A stretch of 64,000 nt of DNA from Bacillus cytotoxicus (GCF_023715645.1 NZ_JAMBOP010000001.1:124001-188000), one strand, 5' to 3'; positions 25,381-33,374 are shown, counted from the stretch's first letter. Numbers and translations are program-made. The notes: generated from the letters alone by a model not told the origin.

Positions 25381-25827
25381 TTAGTTGAGTAAATCTTTTT
25401 CAAGGATGATTTTATGTAACCCTTTTTCATCAGTATAAGTATCAATGATATCAAATCCATTTTTAATATTCAAAATCAACATACTACGCCATTTATTCAT
25501 TGTTTTTGTTTGAACGATATTATAATCATGTTCTTTTAAATATTGGTGTTGCTTTTCCATTAACATAGAGGCAACACCACGCTTTCTATAATCAGCATCT
25601 ACTCCACCTAGCCAACTATAAAATTTACTATTATCAATTGCATATCCAATCTTATACCCAACAACTTTTATACCATCCATCGCAGTAATAACTAACAATT
25701 GAGGTTTATTTGCCATTTTGTTAATTAAATCATCAGAAGTACCGAAAATATTTTTATGTAATTTTGTAATTCTATCTAATATATCAGTATCAGGTATTGA
25801 ATTATAAACAAAGTATTCAAATTCCAA
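25381..25827 (-). CDS. GNAT family N-acetyltransferase
   Basis: This is a 148-residue acetyltransferase with VVGYKIGYAIDNSKFYSWLGGV, then VDADYRKRGVASMLMEKQHQYL (acetyl-CoA loop R-K-R-G-V-A) and the C-terminal MLILNIKNGFDIIDTY. The start codon is TTG at 25827, with AAAGGCGG in front. The substrate is unknown. The region 25828-26002 upstream contains no convincing gene. Confidence 0.82.
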   Translation of the reverse strand: MEFEYFVYNSIPDTDILDRITKLHKNIFGTSDDLINKMANKPQLLVITAMDGIKVVGYKIGYAIDNSKFYSWLGGVDADYRKRGVASMLMEKQHQYLKEHDYNIVQTKTMNKWRSMLILNIKNGFDIIDTYTDEKGLHKIILEKDLLN

Positions 25828-26002
25828 TAGTATTTCCGCCTTTCTTCAAGTTATTAAAACAGTCCTTCTTTAGCTAATCTATTAATGAAGTCATTTAGTA
25901 ATCCTGTAAAAAAGTATACCACCATATAATTAATGATGTTTTTTTTAAAGCCCTAAACATATTTACTAGAATAACCTGCAGGACTAGTTTAAGTGAACAA
26001 AC

Positions 26003-26878
26003 TTATGCTTTTGCTAATCTCCTTTCTTTTTTCGGAGAATAACTCATCCCCGCAAACACGAGAAAAATACCGAGAAGCTGATACATATCAGGACGATAAT
26101 GTAAAATCGTAACATCCAGTAAGATTGCAACAACCGGATCAACAAAGACTAAAATAGCAATTGTTTGCGCCTTTAATTCTCGTAAACTACTAAAGAACAA
26201 ATAAAATACGAATCCTGTATGAACAAAGCCTGTAACAAGGATATATCCCCAATTTTCAACTGTAAGATGCATAAACTTTGACCAATCCACAAATGGAATT
26301 AGTAGGATAACACCAAGGCTCGTTTGAATCACAGTTGTTAATAACGGGCTAAGTTTTTGAATTCCCTTTCCTGTAATAGAAGTAAGCGCATAGAAAAGTG
26401 CTGCAGCAAATGCCCACAGTACACCTGTGGATAAAAACTCTGAAATGGTTGTATGTTGATGAATGCCTCCAACTAACAATGTACCTACAAAGCACATAAA
26501 GAAAAAAAATAAACCTGTTCCTGTTATTTTTTCTTTAAAGATAACAGAGCCTACAAGAAGAACAATCACAGGTGCTAAATGATAAATCGATATTGCTACA
26601 GTAATGGGCATGACTTCAATGGAGCGAAAGAAAAAGACCCAGTTTATAATAAGAAACAGGCCGCATAGTAAGGCAAGTGCATACTCCTGGCGCGGGATAA
26701 AGTTTTCATGCTGCTTCGTTGTGAATGAGCGAAAAAGCCATATTCCCCCTAACAGAACACTTGCACAGAGGCACCGTACAAAAACCAATTCAATTGATGG
26801 TAGACCCGTTTTGATCGAAAATAAACCGATAGAACCAAAGATAGCCATAGAGGCGACAAATTTTAATTTCGCATACAT
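26003..26878 (-). CDS. EamA family (DMT) transporter
   Basis: This 291-residue membrane protein has ten predicted helices arranged as two EamA repeats. The first contains FASMAIFGSIGLFSI-type sequence and VFVRCLCASVLLGGIWLF, and the second ALTSITGKGIQKLSPLLTTVIQ and IAILVFVDPVVAILLDVTILH. Exporters of amino acids or drugs have this form; the substrate is unknown. Start 26878 is chosen for TAGGAGTGAGTTAT. A palindrome upstream resembles the operator of the TrmB-family gene directly before it, so that regulator probably controls it. Confidence 0.88.
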   Translation of the reverse strand: MYAKLKFVASMAIFGSIGLFSIKTGLPSIELVFVRCLCASVLLGGIWLFRSFTTKQHENFIPRQEYALALLCGLFLIINWVFFFRSIEVMPITVAISIYHLAPVIVLLVGSVIFKEKITGTGLFFFFMCFVGTLLVGGIHQHTTISEFLSTGVLWAFAAALFYALTSITGKGIQKLSPLLTTVIQTSLGVILLIPFVDWSKFMHLTVENWGYILVTGFVHTGFVFYLFFSSLRELKAQTIAILVFVDPVVAILLDVTILHYRPDMYQLLGIFLVFAGMSYSPKKERRLAKA

Positions 26879-26895
26879 ATAACTCACTCCTAAAG

Positions 26896-26916
26896 TAGTC
26901 ATAGTTATAACGACTA
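26896..26916 (-). promoter_or_regulatory. Operator-like palindrome before the EamA gene
   Basis: TAGTC and GACTA frame an interrupted inverted repeat (TAGTCATAGTTATAACG-ACTA). It resembles the longer palindrome before the TrmB gene at 27766, which has TAGTAGTTA and TAACTACTA arms. Confidence 0.6.
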
Positions 26917-26929
26917 TTGTTTCGTGCTA

Positions 26930-26960
26930 AAAAAACAGCTTTACGCTAAGCTGTTTTTCC
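26930..26960 (-). terminator. Terminator overlapping the end of the TrmB gene
   Basis: GGAAAAACAGCTTAGCG folds back on the following AAGCTGTTTTTT. The last three codons and stop of the TrmB gene lie within the stem. Confidence 0.75.
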
Positions 26961-27753
26961 CTGTCATGACATGAATTAAATCTTCCCTTTTCTTCCATAA
27001 TTCATCTAGCTTTTCAGGACCGAACGCAGTTGTAATTTCTTCTACCATAATGTCATGCCGAATGTATTCAGTAGCAATTAGAACGAGTGCAGGGTCAGTT
27101 GACTTCACAGCCCATTCCGAACCTCTATCGCTAAATTTAGCAATTAACGCTTCTTCTTCATCTCGAACGAGAATCGTCAAATACCCGCCCATCCGTTTAC
27201 GCACAATGTCCGGCGCCATATAGTTGTGATGATACGTGTTTCCTAGCGTCTTATCTTCCGCTCCAAATAAAACTGTAAAAATAGGGATTGATCCTTCTTT
27301 TTCTCGAACAGCTTTTTCAATATCTTTCACAATCGGAGACCAAATTGATAACCAAAGTTCTTTGTTTGCCTCTCGAATCATCGAAAGCATTTCTTGAACA
27401 ATATGTTCATATTGAACAATTCTCGTGACAACATCGATCTTTTGATCACTTTCTAACGTCGTAAGAGATGATTCGAGCACTTCTAATGACACATCCATCT
27501 CTTCTTTCAAACGAGCAAGTAACAGCTTCGGTTCAACAGGTTTATAAACAATCGGATCAGAAGGAACCGTTTGAATAGCTCCTTTATCAAGCAATTTTCC
27601 TAATACCTCATAAATCATGGAACGCGGGACACCAGAACGCTTACTTAATTCGTAACCAGTGATGGCGGGCGCTTTTAATAAACCGATGTAAGCCTTACAT
27701 TCGTATTTTGAAAATCCATGTTTTTGCAATTCGGTAATTGCTTTCTCTTCCAT
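26941..27753 (-). CDS. TrmB family transcriptional regulator
   Basis: This 270-residue protein has an N-terminal TrmB winged helix (LQKHGFSKYECKAYIGLL, then SGVPRSMIYEVLGKLLDKGAIQTV) and a C-terminal TrmB/PLD-like effector domain (MIREANKELWLSIWSPIVKDIEKA; GYLTILVRDEEEALIAKFSDRG; YIRHDIMVEEITTAFGP). TrmB proteins respond to sugars in archaea; in Bacillus many are uncharacterised. A 26-bp palindrome lies 13-38 bp upstream, and a related one precedes the EamA gene downstream, suggesting autoregulation plus control of the transporter. Confidence 0.87.
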   Translation of the reverse strand: MEEKAITELQKHGFSKYECKAYIGLLKAPAITGYELSKRSGVPRSMIYEVLGKLLDKGAIQTVPSDPIVYKPVEPKLLLARLKEEMDVSLEVLESSLTTLESDQKIDVVTRIVQYEHIVQEMLSMIREANKELWLSIWSPIVKDIEKAVREKEGSIPIFTVLFGAEDKTLGNTYHHNYMAPDIVRKRMGGYLTILVRDEEEALIAKFSDRGSEWAVKSTDPALVLIATEYIRHDIMVEEITTAFGPEKLDELWKKREDLIHVMTGKNSLA

Positions 27754-27765
27754 AAGCCCTCCTCA

Positions 27766-27791
27766 ATAGTAGTTATTGTATTAACTACTAT
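27766..27791 (-). promoter_or_regulatory. Operator-like palindrome before the TrmB gene
   Basis: ATAGTAGTTA (27766-27775) and TAACTACTAT (27782-27791) are perfect 10-bp inverted arms around TTGTAT. The site is placed for autoregulation. Confidence 0.7.
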
Positions 27792-27882
27792 AAAACACCT
27801 GCATTTAAATGTCTATATTTTCAGTCTTTTATTAAAACGTGAAAAAAGCATCAGTTAATATATATAAATACATTTTAATTCT

Positions 27883-28038
27883 TCAACATATAAGTCGCTG
27901 CTATGCAGAATACAACATGACCGCTACTTGCTTTCTCCCTTTGTTCGAAACCTCCCATGAGGCAGGAAAAGGCCCTGACCGTTTCTATGCACGGCCAGAC
28001 CCTCTCGCCAACCCTAAAAAGAAAGTTCGTTTTTTAAC
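27883..28038 (+). repeat. Hairpin-core repeat
   Basis: It contains AACATATAAGTCGCTGC, TACAACATGACCGCTACTTG, GAGGCAGGAAAAGGCCC and TGACCGTTTCTATGCACGG followed by CCTAAAAAGAAAG. It is the short form without terminal repeats, convergent with the ytnP gene end. Confidence 0.75.
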
Positions 28039-28068
28039 TTAGATTTACAAATAATCACCATTCTTTTC

Positions 28069-28932
28069 TTACACTTCACTCGTCACTTCTATCTCTTTCC
28101 GCTCTATTTTTTCTACCATATGCCCATCTTCATCCCACTTCGCCGCCCGGTAATAAGCATCATGATAGAACGTAAACCATGCATCTTTCTCTATCCCATA
28201 TTTCATCCACTTTTGTTTATTTTCAATGGATGTCATCGGATAATCATCATACGCCATGACCCACAGTACATTTTGATGTGCGTGCGTTGGCAGTAAATCC
28301 GCTAAGTGAAGTAATGTTTCATCTTTACTTTGTGCAATGACAACCGCATGTCCATCACTATGTCCGCCTGTATGAACCATTCGAATTTCATCTGTAATGC
28401 GGACTTCTTCAGTAAATGTTTGAATTTGATGCACAATTGGCTCCCAATTTTCTTTCCAATATGTATTTCGTGAACGGATATTCGGATTTCTCATTTCATC
28501 CCATTCTGTTTGTGATACATATATTTTTGCGTTTGGAAACACCGAAACAAGCTTTTCACCTTCCCATTTCGTTAAACCAGATGCATGATCAAAATGAAGA
28601 TGTGTCATACAAACGTACTGAATGTCTTCTGCTTTTAGTCCAAGCTGAGCAAGCGATTGTTCAACAGATGACTCTTCTGTCACTCCTTGATTTCGCTTCA
28701 TCTTCTCATTCATTTTGTTGTTACCCATTCCTGAATCGATAAGAAAATTTCCATCTTTCGTTTGCAACAATAATGGATCTGTTCGTAAATAAATTTGATT
28801 TTTATCGTTATGGCTATATTTGCGTGACCAAAGTGCTTTTGGTACAACGCCAAACATTGCCCCGCCGTCTAAATGTGTATTTCCTCCTCGCAGCCATGTT
28901 ACTTGTATATCTCCTACTTTTAAATGTTCCAT
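28069..28932 (-). CDS. ytnP: Metallo-beta-lactamase fold hydrolase YtnP (lactonase-like)
   Basis: This 287-residue MBL-fold enzyme has the metal motif HLHFDH (residues 111-116), [26 protein letters not shown] and the C-terminal [14 protein letters not shown]. It opens with [20 protein letters not shown], the same pattern as B. subtilis YtnP, a quorum-quenching acyl-homoserine-lactone-type lactonase that interferes with streptomycete signalling. There is no signal peptide, so it is cytoplasmic. AAGGGGGATACAGAAA precedes ATG. Its annotation as a lactonase rests on family likeness. Confidence 0.88.
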   Translation of the reverse strand: MEHLKVGDIQVTWLRGGNTHLDGGAMFGVVPKALWSRKYSHNDKNQIYLRTDPLLLQTKDGNFLIDSGMGNNKMNEKMKRNQGVTEESSVEQSLAQLGLKAEDIQYVCMTHLHFDHASGLTKWEGEKLVSVFPNAKIYVSQTEWDEMRNPNIRSRNTYWKENWEPIVHQIQTFTEEVRITDEIRMVHTGGHSDGHAVVIAQSKDETLLHLADLLPTHAHQNVLWVMAYDDYPMTSIENKQKWMKYGIEKDAWFTFYHDAYYRAAKWDEDGHMVEKIERKEIEVTSEV

Positions 28933-29011
28933 TTTCTGTATCCCCCTTTCCTTTTATGTTATCATATAATTCAGAAAAAACAGTCTACAAAGTGAAAAAG
29001 GAGCCATTTTT

Positions 29012-29479
29012 ATGATTAGAGGATTATACGAAGCCCACCTTCCTGTCAGTCATTTAAAAACATCGATCTCATTCTATGAAGCATTAGGCTTAAAGCTATA
29101 CAAAAAAGATAAAACAGTCGCTTTCTTTTGGATTATAGAAGGACAAAGCTGGTTAGGACTTTGGGAAGGAAGCGAATACCAAACAAAGTACCATCCTTCT
29201 CTTAGACATATCGCCTTTCAAGTAGATTTACATGATTTAGAACATGCAATTGAATGGTTAAAAGAAAAAGGAATTGAGGCGCGGAAAGATTTTGGAATGG
29301 AGCCTATCGAACCAATTGTATTTCCAACTCAAGCACATGCCTCTGTATATTTCAATGATCCTGATGGCAATAGCTTAGAACTAATTGCTCGACTCCCTTT
29401 TGAATTGGACCGAACTGATAAAATGTACTTAAGTGAATGGAAAGACATAACAAAGAAACTGAAGGGAACACATCTATGA
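29012..29479 (+). CDS. VOC family protein
   Basis: This 155-residue protein shows the vicinal-oxygen-chelate pattern: YEAHLPVSHLKTSISFYEALGLKLY, given in part, FFWIIEGQSWLGLWEG, LRHIAFQVDLHDLEHAIEWLKEKG and FNDPDGNSLELIARL. The metal-site candidates are H9, H72 and the glutamate of SLELIA. AAAAAGGAGCCATTTTT precedes ATG. The stop overlaps the start of the following nucleotidyltransferase gene, so the two are coupled. Substrate unknown. Confidence 0.85.
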   Translation: MIRGLYEAHLPVSHLKTSISFYEALGLKLYKKDKTVAFFWIIEGQSWLGLWEGSEYQTKYHPSLRHIAFQVDLHDLEHAIEWLKEKGIEARKDFGMEPIEPIVFPTQAHASVYFNDPDGNSLELIARLPFELDRTDKMYLSEWKDITKKLKGTHL

Positions 29480-30057
29480 AACTAACAAACGAACAAGACA
29501 TCATCCAATTAGTAGAAGAAGATGAATGGATGATGGATATATTACAAACTGCTAAACAATTACAGTTGCCCGACTGGTGGGTATGCGCTGGATTTGTCCG
29601 TTCAAAAATATGGGATACCCTGCACGGGTTTGAAGAAAGAACGCCTTTTCCAGATATTGATGTCGTTTATTTTGATGCCAAAAACATTGATGAATCCGAA
29701 GAAAAGAAATACGAACAACAACTACTGAATATGTCTCCAAATGTACCTTGGTCTGTAAAAAATGAAGCAAGAATGCACATCATTAACAACATGCCGCCCT
29801 TTTCTTCTTCAGTAGATGCTATATCAAAATTTCTAGAAACCGCAACAGCGCTTGGGTTGAAATTAAATGAGCAAGATGAAATTGTACTAGCTGCTCCTTG
29901 GGGTGTACAAGATGTCATTAACTTAGAACTAAGACCGACTCCTTATTATGAAGAAACGAAGGAATATGCAAATATATATGAGGAGCGTATACGTAAGAAA
30001 AAGTGGGAGAAGAACTGGAGTAAGGTGAAGGTTTTTTATCCTCTAAAATTTATATAG
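29476..30057 (+). CDS. Nucleotidyltransferase family protein (DUF925-like)
   Basis: This 193-residue protein contains LPDWWVCAGFVRSKIWDTLHGF followed by PFPDIDVVYFDAKN. The G-F-V-R-x-x-x-W and D-I-D-V motifs belong to the minimal nucleotidyltransferase fold of the YitT-unrelated DUF925 group. The C-terminal EIVLAAPWGVQDVINLELRPTP is also typical. Start at 29476 overlaps the VOC stop (ATGA). Biochemical activity is unknown in this family. Confidence 0.85.
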   Translation: MKLTNEQDIIQLVEEDEWMMDILQTAKQLQLPDWWVCAGFVRSKIWDTLHGFEERTPFPDIDVVYFDAKNIDESEEKKYEQQLLNMSPNVPWSVKNEARMHIINNMPPFSSSVDAISKFLETATALGLKLNEQDEIVLAAPWGVQDVINLELRPTPYYEETKEYANIYEERIRKKKWEKNWSKVKVFYPLKFI

Positions 30058-30065
30058 GAAAGTGA

Positions 30066-30105
30066 AAAACGCTATTCCCTCGAAAAGAATAGCGTCTTCT
30101 ATTCT
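30066..30105. terminator. Bidirectional terminator
   Basis: AACGCTATTC / GAATAGCGT around CCTCGAAAA lies between the convergent nucleotidyltransferase and SDR genes. Confidence 0.75.
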
Positions 30106-30116
30106 ATCCATACAAA

Positions 30117-30830
30117 CTAGATTAGCGTATGCCCACCTTCAACATGAAGAACTGTTCCTGTAACAAACTCGCTTTGCATAACATATAGTACAGCTTGGGC
30201 CACATCTTCAGCTTTTCCCACTCGCCCTGCAGGAAGTTTATTTCCTAAGTCAGCGTAGAATTTGTTTCGTGCTTCTTCTGGCATTTTGCTGCGTGATGGT
30301 GTATCAATAATTCCTGGTGAGACAACATTCACACGAATTGGGGCTAGTTCTAGTGCTAGCGTTTGACCAAGGTTAGAAACAGCGGCATTGACTGCACCAA
30401 GTGTTGCCGATCCAATCATAGATTTATAAGCGACAACTCCGGAAAATAATGTGATGGAACCATTATCAGCAATGTTCGGCGCACCATATTTCGCTGCATA
30501 AAATTGTCCCCAAAATTTATTTTCGAATAGCTGACGTGCCGAAGCTGTATCTGTATCGATAAAAGAGCCTCCAGATGTTTCTGCTGCTGTAACAACTAAA
30601 TGATCAATTGTACCTACTTGTTCAAAGAAAGACTGCACTTGTTGTTCTTGCGCTGTATCAAGCACATAGATTGCTACGTTTCCCCCTAATTGATCCTTTG
30701 CCCTTTGCAATTTTTCCTCAGAACGACTAGCAATGATGACCTCGCTACCATGCATAAGCGCAAGTCTCGCCGTTTCTAAGCCAATTCCAGAACTTCCACC
30801 AATAATGACAATTTTTTTATTGTGCAACAT
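30117..30830 (-). CDS. Short-chain dehydrogenase/reductase-like protein lacking the YxxxK dyad
   Basis: This 237-residue Rossmann protein has the NAD(P) motif GGSSGIG (11-17), R-S-E-E-K-L after the second strand (NADP preference), LVVTAAETSGG in place of N-A-G, and NVVSPGIIDTPSR. Where ordinary SDRs have Y-x-x-x-K, this one reads SATLGAVNAAVSNL, so tyrosine and lysine are both replaced. A whole subfamily with A-V-N-A-A-V at this place exists, so this is not decay. The ATG at 30830 fits GGGGGA better than the TTG at 30836. A 31-bp motif in its promoter recurs next to the HxlR regulator. Confidence 0.82.
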   Translation of the reverse strand: MLHNKKIVIIGGSSGIGLETARLALMHGSEVIIASRSEEKLQRAKDQLGGNVAIYVLDTAQEQQVQSFFEQVGTIDHLVVTAAETSGGSFIDTDTASARQLFENKFWGQFYAAKYGAPNIADNGSITLFSGVVAYKSMIGSATLGAVNAAVSNLGQTLALELAPIRVNVVSPGIIDTPSRSKMPEEARNKFYADLGNKLPAGRVGKAEDVAQAVLYVMQSEFVTGTVLHVEGGHTLI

Positions 30831-30898
30831 GTTCAATTCCCCCAGTTTTTCTTATTTTTCTTTGCTGAGGTTATTGTAATTCTATAACTTTCTTTTTT

Positions 30899-30929
30899 GA
30901 AGTAGTGATATTTAATTCACATAGTTACC
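30899..30929 (-). promoter_or_regulatory. HxlR-linked operator copy, SDR promoter
   Basis: Reading toward the SDR gene, GGTAACTATGTGAA is followed by TTAAATATCACTACTTC. It matches the sequence at 32013-32043 at 29 of 31 positions and stands in the same orientation relative to its gene. Confidence 0.75.
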
Positions 30930-30988
30930 TTATAGAAAGTTTCTTTTTTCATAAAGGGTGTACTCTTTTAAAAGTTTCTGCATTCGCA

Positions 30989-31128
30989 TCATCTATTCAT
31001 TTTATCGACAAACTCACTAACCGACTTCACATATTCATCGTCAAATAATCCTCTTGGGTCAAAAATAGATTTCACCATCCTGCCAATCCTAGTATTACAA
31101 TTCCTAACACAAGTAAAATCCTTTTCAT
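30989..31128 (-). CDS. Two overlapping mini-ORFs (18 and 29 codons), or one frameshifted small gene
   Basis: AAGGAGG at 31134-31140 precedes ATG 31128, which opens MKRILLVLGIVILGLAGW and stops at 31072. A second frame starts at ATG 31078 inside the first, with no gap, and reads MVKSIFDPRGLFDDEYV through SEFVDKMNR to TGA at 30989. Joined, they look like one 47-residue membrane-anchored protein, so either a frameshift has split it or the two are translationally coupled. I do not recognise the family. Confidence 0.5.
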
Positions 31129-31312
31129 TTTTTCCTCCTTGTATTACGAAATTCTTGTTCTCATAATGCTTAACAAAAAATGAGAAAGGCCATTGTAAAT
31201 TTATGTTAAAATTTATTTAAAGATTACGAGAATTTGTACGTAAACTGATAAGTCACATTCATTGAATAGAAATTCAAGTTATATCAGCAATGATAATAAG
31301 GGAGAGAAAACA

Positions 31313-31555
31313 ATGTTATAATCATTAATTTTTGATATGGATGGAACTCTATTTCAAACAGAAAAAATTTTAGAATTATCGCTTGATGATACGTTTAACC
31401 ATTTACGTTCACTACAGTTATGGGATACAGTAACCCCTATTGATAAATATCGTGAAATTATGGGTGTACCTTTGCCAAAAGTTTGGGAAGCTTTGTTACC
31501 TAATCATTCTAGTGAAGTAAGAGCACAAACGAATGCTTTCCAAAATAATAAATGA
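31313..31555 (+). pseudogene. HAD family hydrolase, broken
   Basis: A good ribosome site (GGGAGAGAAAACA) leads to ATG TTA TAA: codon 3 is a stop. Past it the frame reads SLIFDMDGTLFQTEKILE, which is HAD motif I (D-x-D-G-T), and continues through LSLDDTFNHLRSL and MGVPLPKVWEALLPNHS to a stop at 31553. Only about 80 of the usual 210 residues are left. The sequence lacks HAD motifs II-IV. A TAC-to-TAA change at codon 3 plus 3' loss would explain it. Confidence 0.82.
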
Positions 31556-31590
31556 ACGCTCAGAATGATATTGTTCTGAGCGTTTTTATT
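31556..31590. terminator. Bidirectional terminator
   Basis: ACGCTCAGAA / TTCTGAGCGT around TGATATTG is followed by TTTTTATTT. It lies between the HAD remnant and the HxlR gene. Confidence 0.8.
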
Positions 31591-31610
31591 TGTGATTAGG
31601 TACTTTTACA

Positions 31611-31949
31611 CTATAACGTTAATCCGAACCGCTTTAATTCAATGAAAATATGTTCTAAACGTTTCCCCTTCTCTGTTAATGTGTATTCAACGCGCGGGGG
31701 AACTTCTGGATATACCGTTCTTTCCACAATCCCTTTCATTTCAAGTTCCTTCAAACGAAGTGAGAGCGTTTTCGGGCTAATTCCATCCATTGATTTTTGC
31801 AAATCACTAAATCGCATCGTTCCTTCAATAAGAAGATCTCGAATAATTAAAAAGGTCCACTTTGTCCCGATTACATCAAGTGTTTTCGCAATGGGACAAA
31901 TCTGTCCTGGTGTTCCTTTCGTTAATTTGATTGGCTCCATGTTACTCAT
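31611..31949 (-). CDS. HxlR family winged-helix regulator
   Basis: This 112-residue HxlR protein has the conserved redox-sensing cysteine region GQICPIAKTLDVIGTKWT (C in C-P-I near residue 18), the recognition helix region MRFSDLQKSMDGISPKTLSLRLKEL and the wing VYPEVPPRVEYTLTEKG. Bacillus relatives (YodB, CatR, HypR) sense quinones, diamide or hypochlorite through that cysteine. It is divergent from a lipoprotein plus flavodoxin-fold oxidoreductase unit, a usual quinone/aldehyde detoxification pairing. AGGAGCG precedes ATG. The shared 31-bp motif suggests it also controls the SDR gene. Confidence 0.88.
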   Translation of the reverse strand: MSNMEPIKLTKGTPGQICPIAKTLDVIGTKWTFLIIRDLLIEGTMRFSDLQKSMDGISPKTLSLRLKELEMKGIVERTVYPEVPPRVEYTLTEKGKRLEHIFIELKRFGLTL

Positions 31950-32012
31950 CGAAACACGCTCCTAAAAATTTTTTCACTAATTTTCTTTATGGTATCACAA
32001 TTCTATCCTTAC

Positions 32013-32043
32013 GGTAACTATATGAAATAAATATCACTACTTC
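32013..32043 (+). promoter_or_regulatory. HxlR-linked operator copy, divergent promoter
   Basis: GGTAACTATATGAA followed by ATAAATATCACTACTTC, 29 of 31 identical to the SDR promoter motif at 30899. It lies between the HxlR gene and the divergent lipoprotein gene. Confidence 0.75.
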
Positions 32044-32115
32044 CCAAAAGGAACTAACTATACATACAATATCATTAGCAACCAACGCTTTTTACAAAAT
32101 AAGGAGGTTATAAAA

Positions 32116-32709
32116 ATGAGTGTGAAAAACATAGTTAGTGTCATAAGCATCTTCGGATTCATGATTATGATGGCAGCGTGTCATACGCAAACATCAGAAT
32201 ACAAGACTGCTGCATCAGCCAAGAAAGATATTCAACTGTTGAAGGATTTTCCTCAACCTAAAACGATGACAATCGATCCTTCATTAGAGCACCAAAAAGC
32301 TACGGAGATGGTTCAGATTGCGCAGCGCTTCTATGCATTTTAAAATACTGGCAATGACGATCTAATCTCACAAACTGTTACAGACAATTTTTTGGATAAC
32401 ACATTACCAAAAGGACGTCCTCAAGGACCAAAAGGCTTAACATTTGCATCAAGTAATTTTCGGAAAGCTGTGCCCGACTTACAATGTAACATTGAGGATT
32501 TAATAGTAACTGGAGACAAAGTAACAGCTCGTTTATCATTCACTGGAACACATAAAGGTAACTTTGGAGAGAAACAGCCAACTGACAGGGCAATTCATTT
32601 CTTTGCTATTGATATTTTACGAGTAAAAGATGGAAAAATCATTGAAGACTGGCACTTAGAAGACAATCTCACACTTATGCAACAACTTGGCGCTGTACCG
32701 GAAAATTAA
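32116..32709 (+). pseudogene. SnoaL-like/ester cyclase lipoprotein interrupted by an in-frame stop
   Basis: The gene begins after AAGGAGG with a lipoprotein signal (lipobox M-A-A-C, C22) and reads to TAA at 32341. The same frame then goes on without a gap: NTGNDDLISQTVTDNF, GRPQGPKGLTFASSNFRKAVPDL, IEDLIVTGDKVTARLSFTGTH and ILRVKDGKIIEDWHLEDN, ending at 32707. These are the parts of a SnoaL/NTF2-like ester cyclase, and the stop falls where the family has a tryptophan in F-W-N-T-G. It is thus one nonsense-interrupted gene, cotranscribed with the oxidoreductase 35 bp downstream. Confidence 0.82.
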
Positions 32710-32744
32710 GCGAAACACATTATAAAATAAAGGAGAAAACTACA

Positions 32745-33296
32745 ATGAAAAATATACTTATTATAAACGGCCATCAAACCTATAGATCAGCAGGAGGAAT
32801 ACTAAATAAAACTTTGACAGATAACATGGTGAATGTATTCAGTACAAATCACAATGTCAAAACAACAGTCGTTCAAAACGGATACAGTATCGAGGAAGAA
32901 CAAAGTAAGTTTTTATGGGCTGATATTGTCATCTTCCAAACACCTATTTATTGGTTCAATGTGCCCGGCTTACTGAAAACATATATGGACGAAGTGTATG
33001 CTTATGGATTATTTTTCAAAGGATCTGAGCAATACGGAAGAGGCGGCTTATTAACTGACAAACATTATATGTTTTCAACTACATGGAATGCTCCGGAACA
33101 AGCATTTAACAATCCAGCACAATTCTTTGGAGGAAAGAGTTTAGAAGAAGCACTCGCTCATTTACACCAAACACAAGAATTCATCGGTATGAAGCCACTA
33201 AAGAGCTTCGCTTGCTATGATGTAATAAAAAATCCGGATATCAACAGATTTATATTTGAACTGCATACACATTTAGAAGAAGTATTGCCGCTTTAA
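32745..33296 (+). CDS. NAD(P)H-dependent oxidoreductase, flavodoxin fold (MdaB/KefF-like)
   Basis: This 183-residue Flavodoxin_2 protein opens ILIINGHQTYRSAGGILNKTL and has ADIVIFQTPIYWFNVPGLLKTYMDEVYAYGLFF, of which IVIFQTPIYWFNVPG is the FMN-binding loop. It should reduce quinones or nitro compounds with NAD(P)H in the cytoplasm, using a bound flavin. AAAGGAGAAAAC precedes ATG. Its place divergent to an HxlR regulator supports induction by electrophiles or quinones. Confidence 0.88.
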   Translation: MKNILIINGHQTYRSAGGILNKTLTDNMVNVFSTNHNVKTTVVQNGYSIEEEQSKFLWADIVIFQTPIYWFNVPGLLKTYMDEVYAYGLFFKGSEQYGRGGLLTDKHYMFSTTWNAPEQAFNNPAQFFGGKSLEEALAHLHQTQEFIGMKPLKSFACYDVIKNPDINRFIFELHTHLEEVLPL

Positions 33297-33305
33297 TTCA
33301 TCTTT

Positions 33306-33345
33306 AGTAGGAAAAGCCCCTTCATAAAAAAGAAGGGGCTTGCAA
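33306..33345. terminator. Bidirectional terminator
   Basis: AAGCCCCTTC (33314-33323) pairs with GAAGGGGCTT (33332-33341). It lies between the convergent oxidoreductase and gerC-type genes. Confidence 0.85.
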
Positions 33346-33374
33346 TTTTATTACAAATTCCAGTTAAACACTTA

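Noticed and set aside
25850-25945. Minus-strand 23-codon frame ending LLNDFINRLAKEGLF before the GNAT gene
   Set aside because: Coding-like at the end but it has no ribosome site and is very short. It could be a fragment of an older gene; not enough to call.
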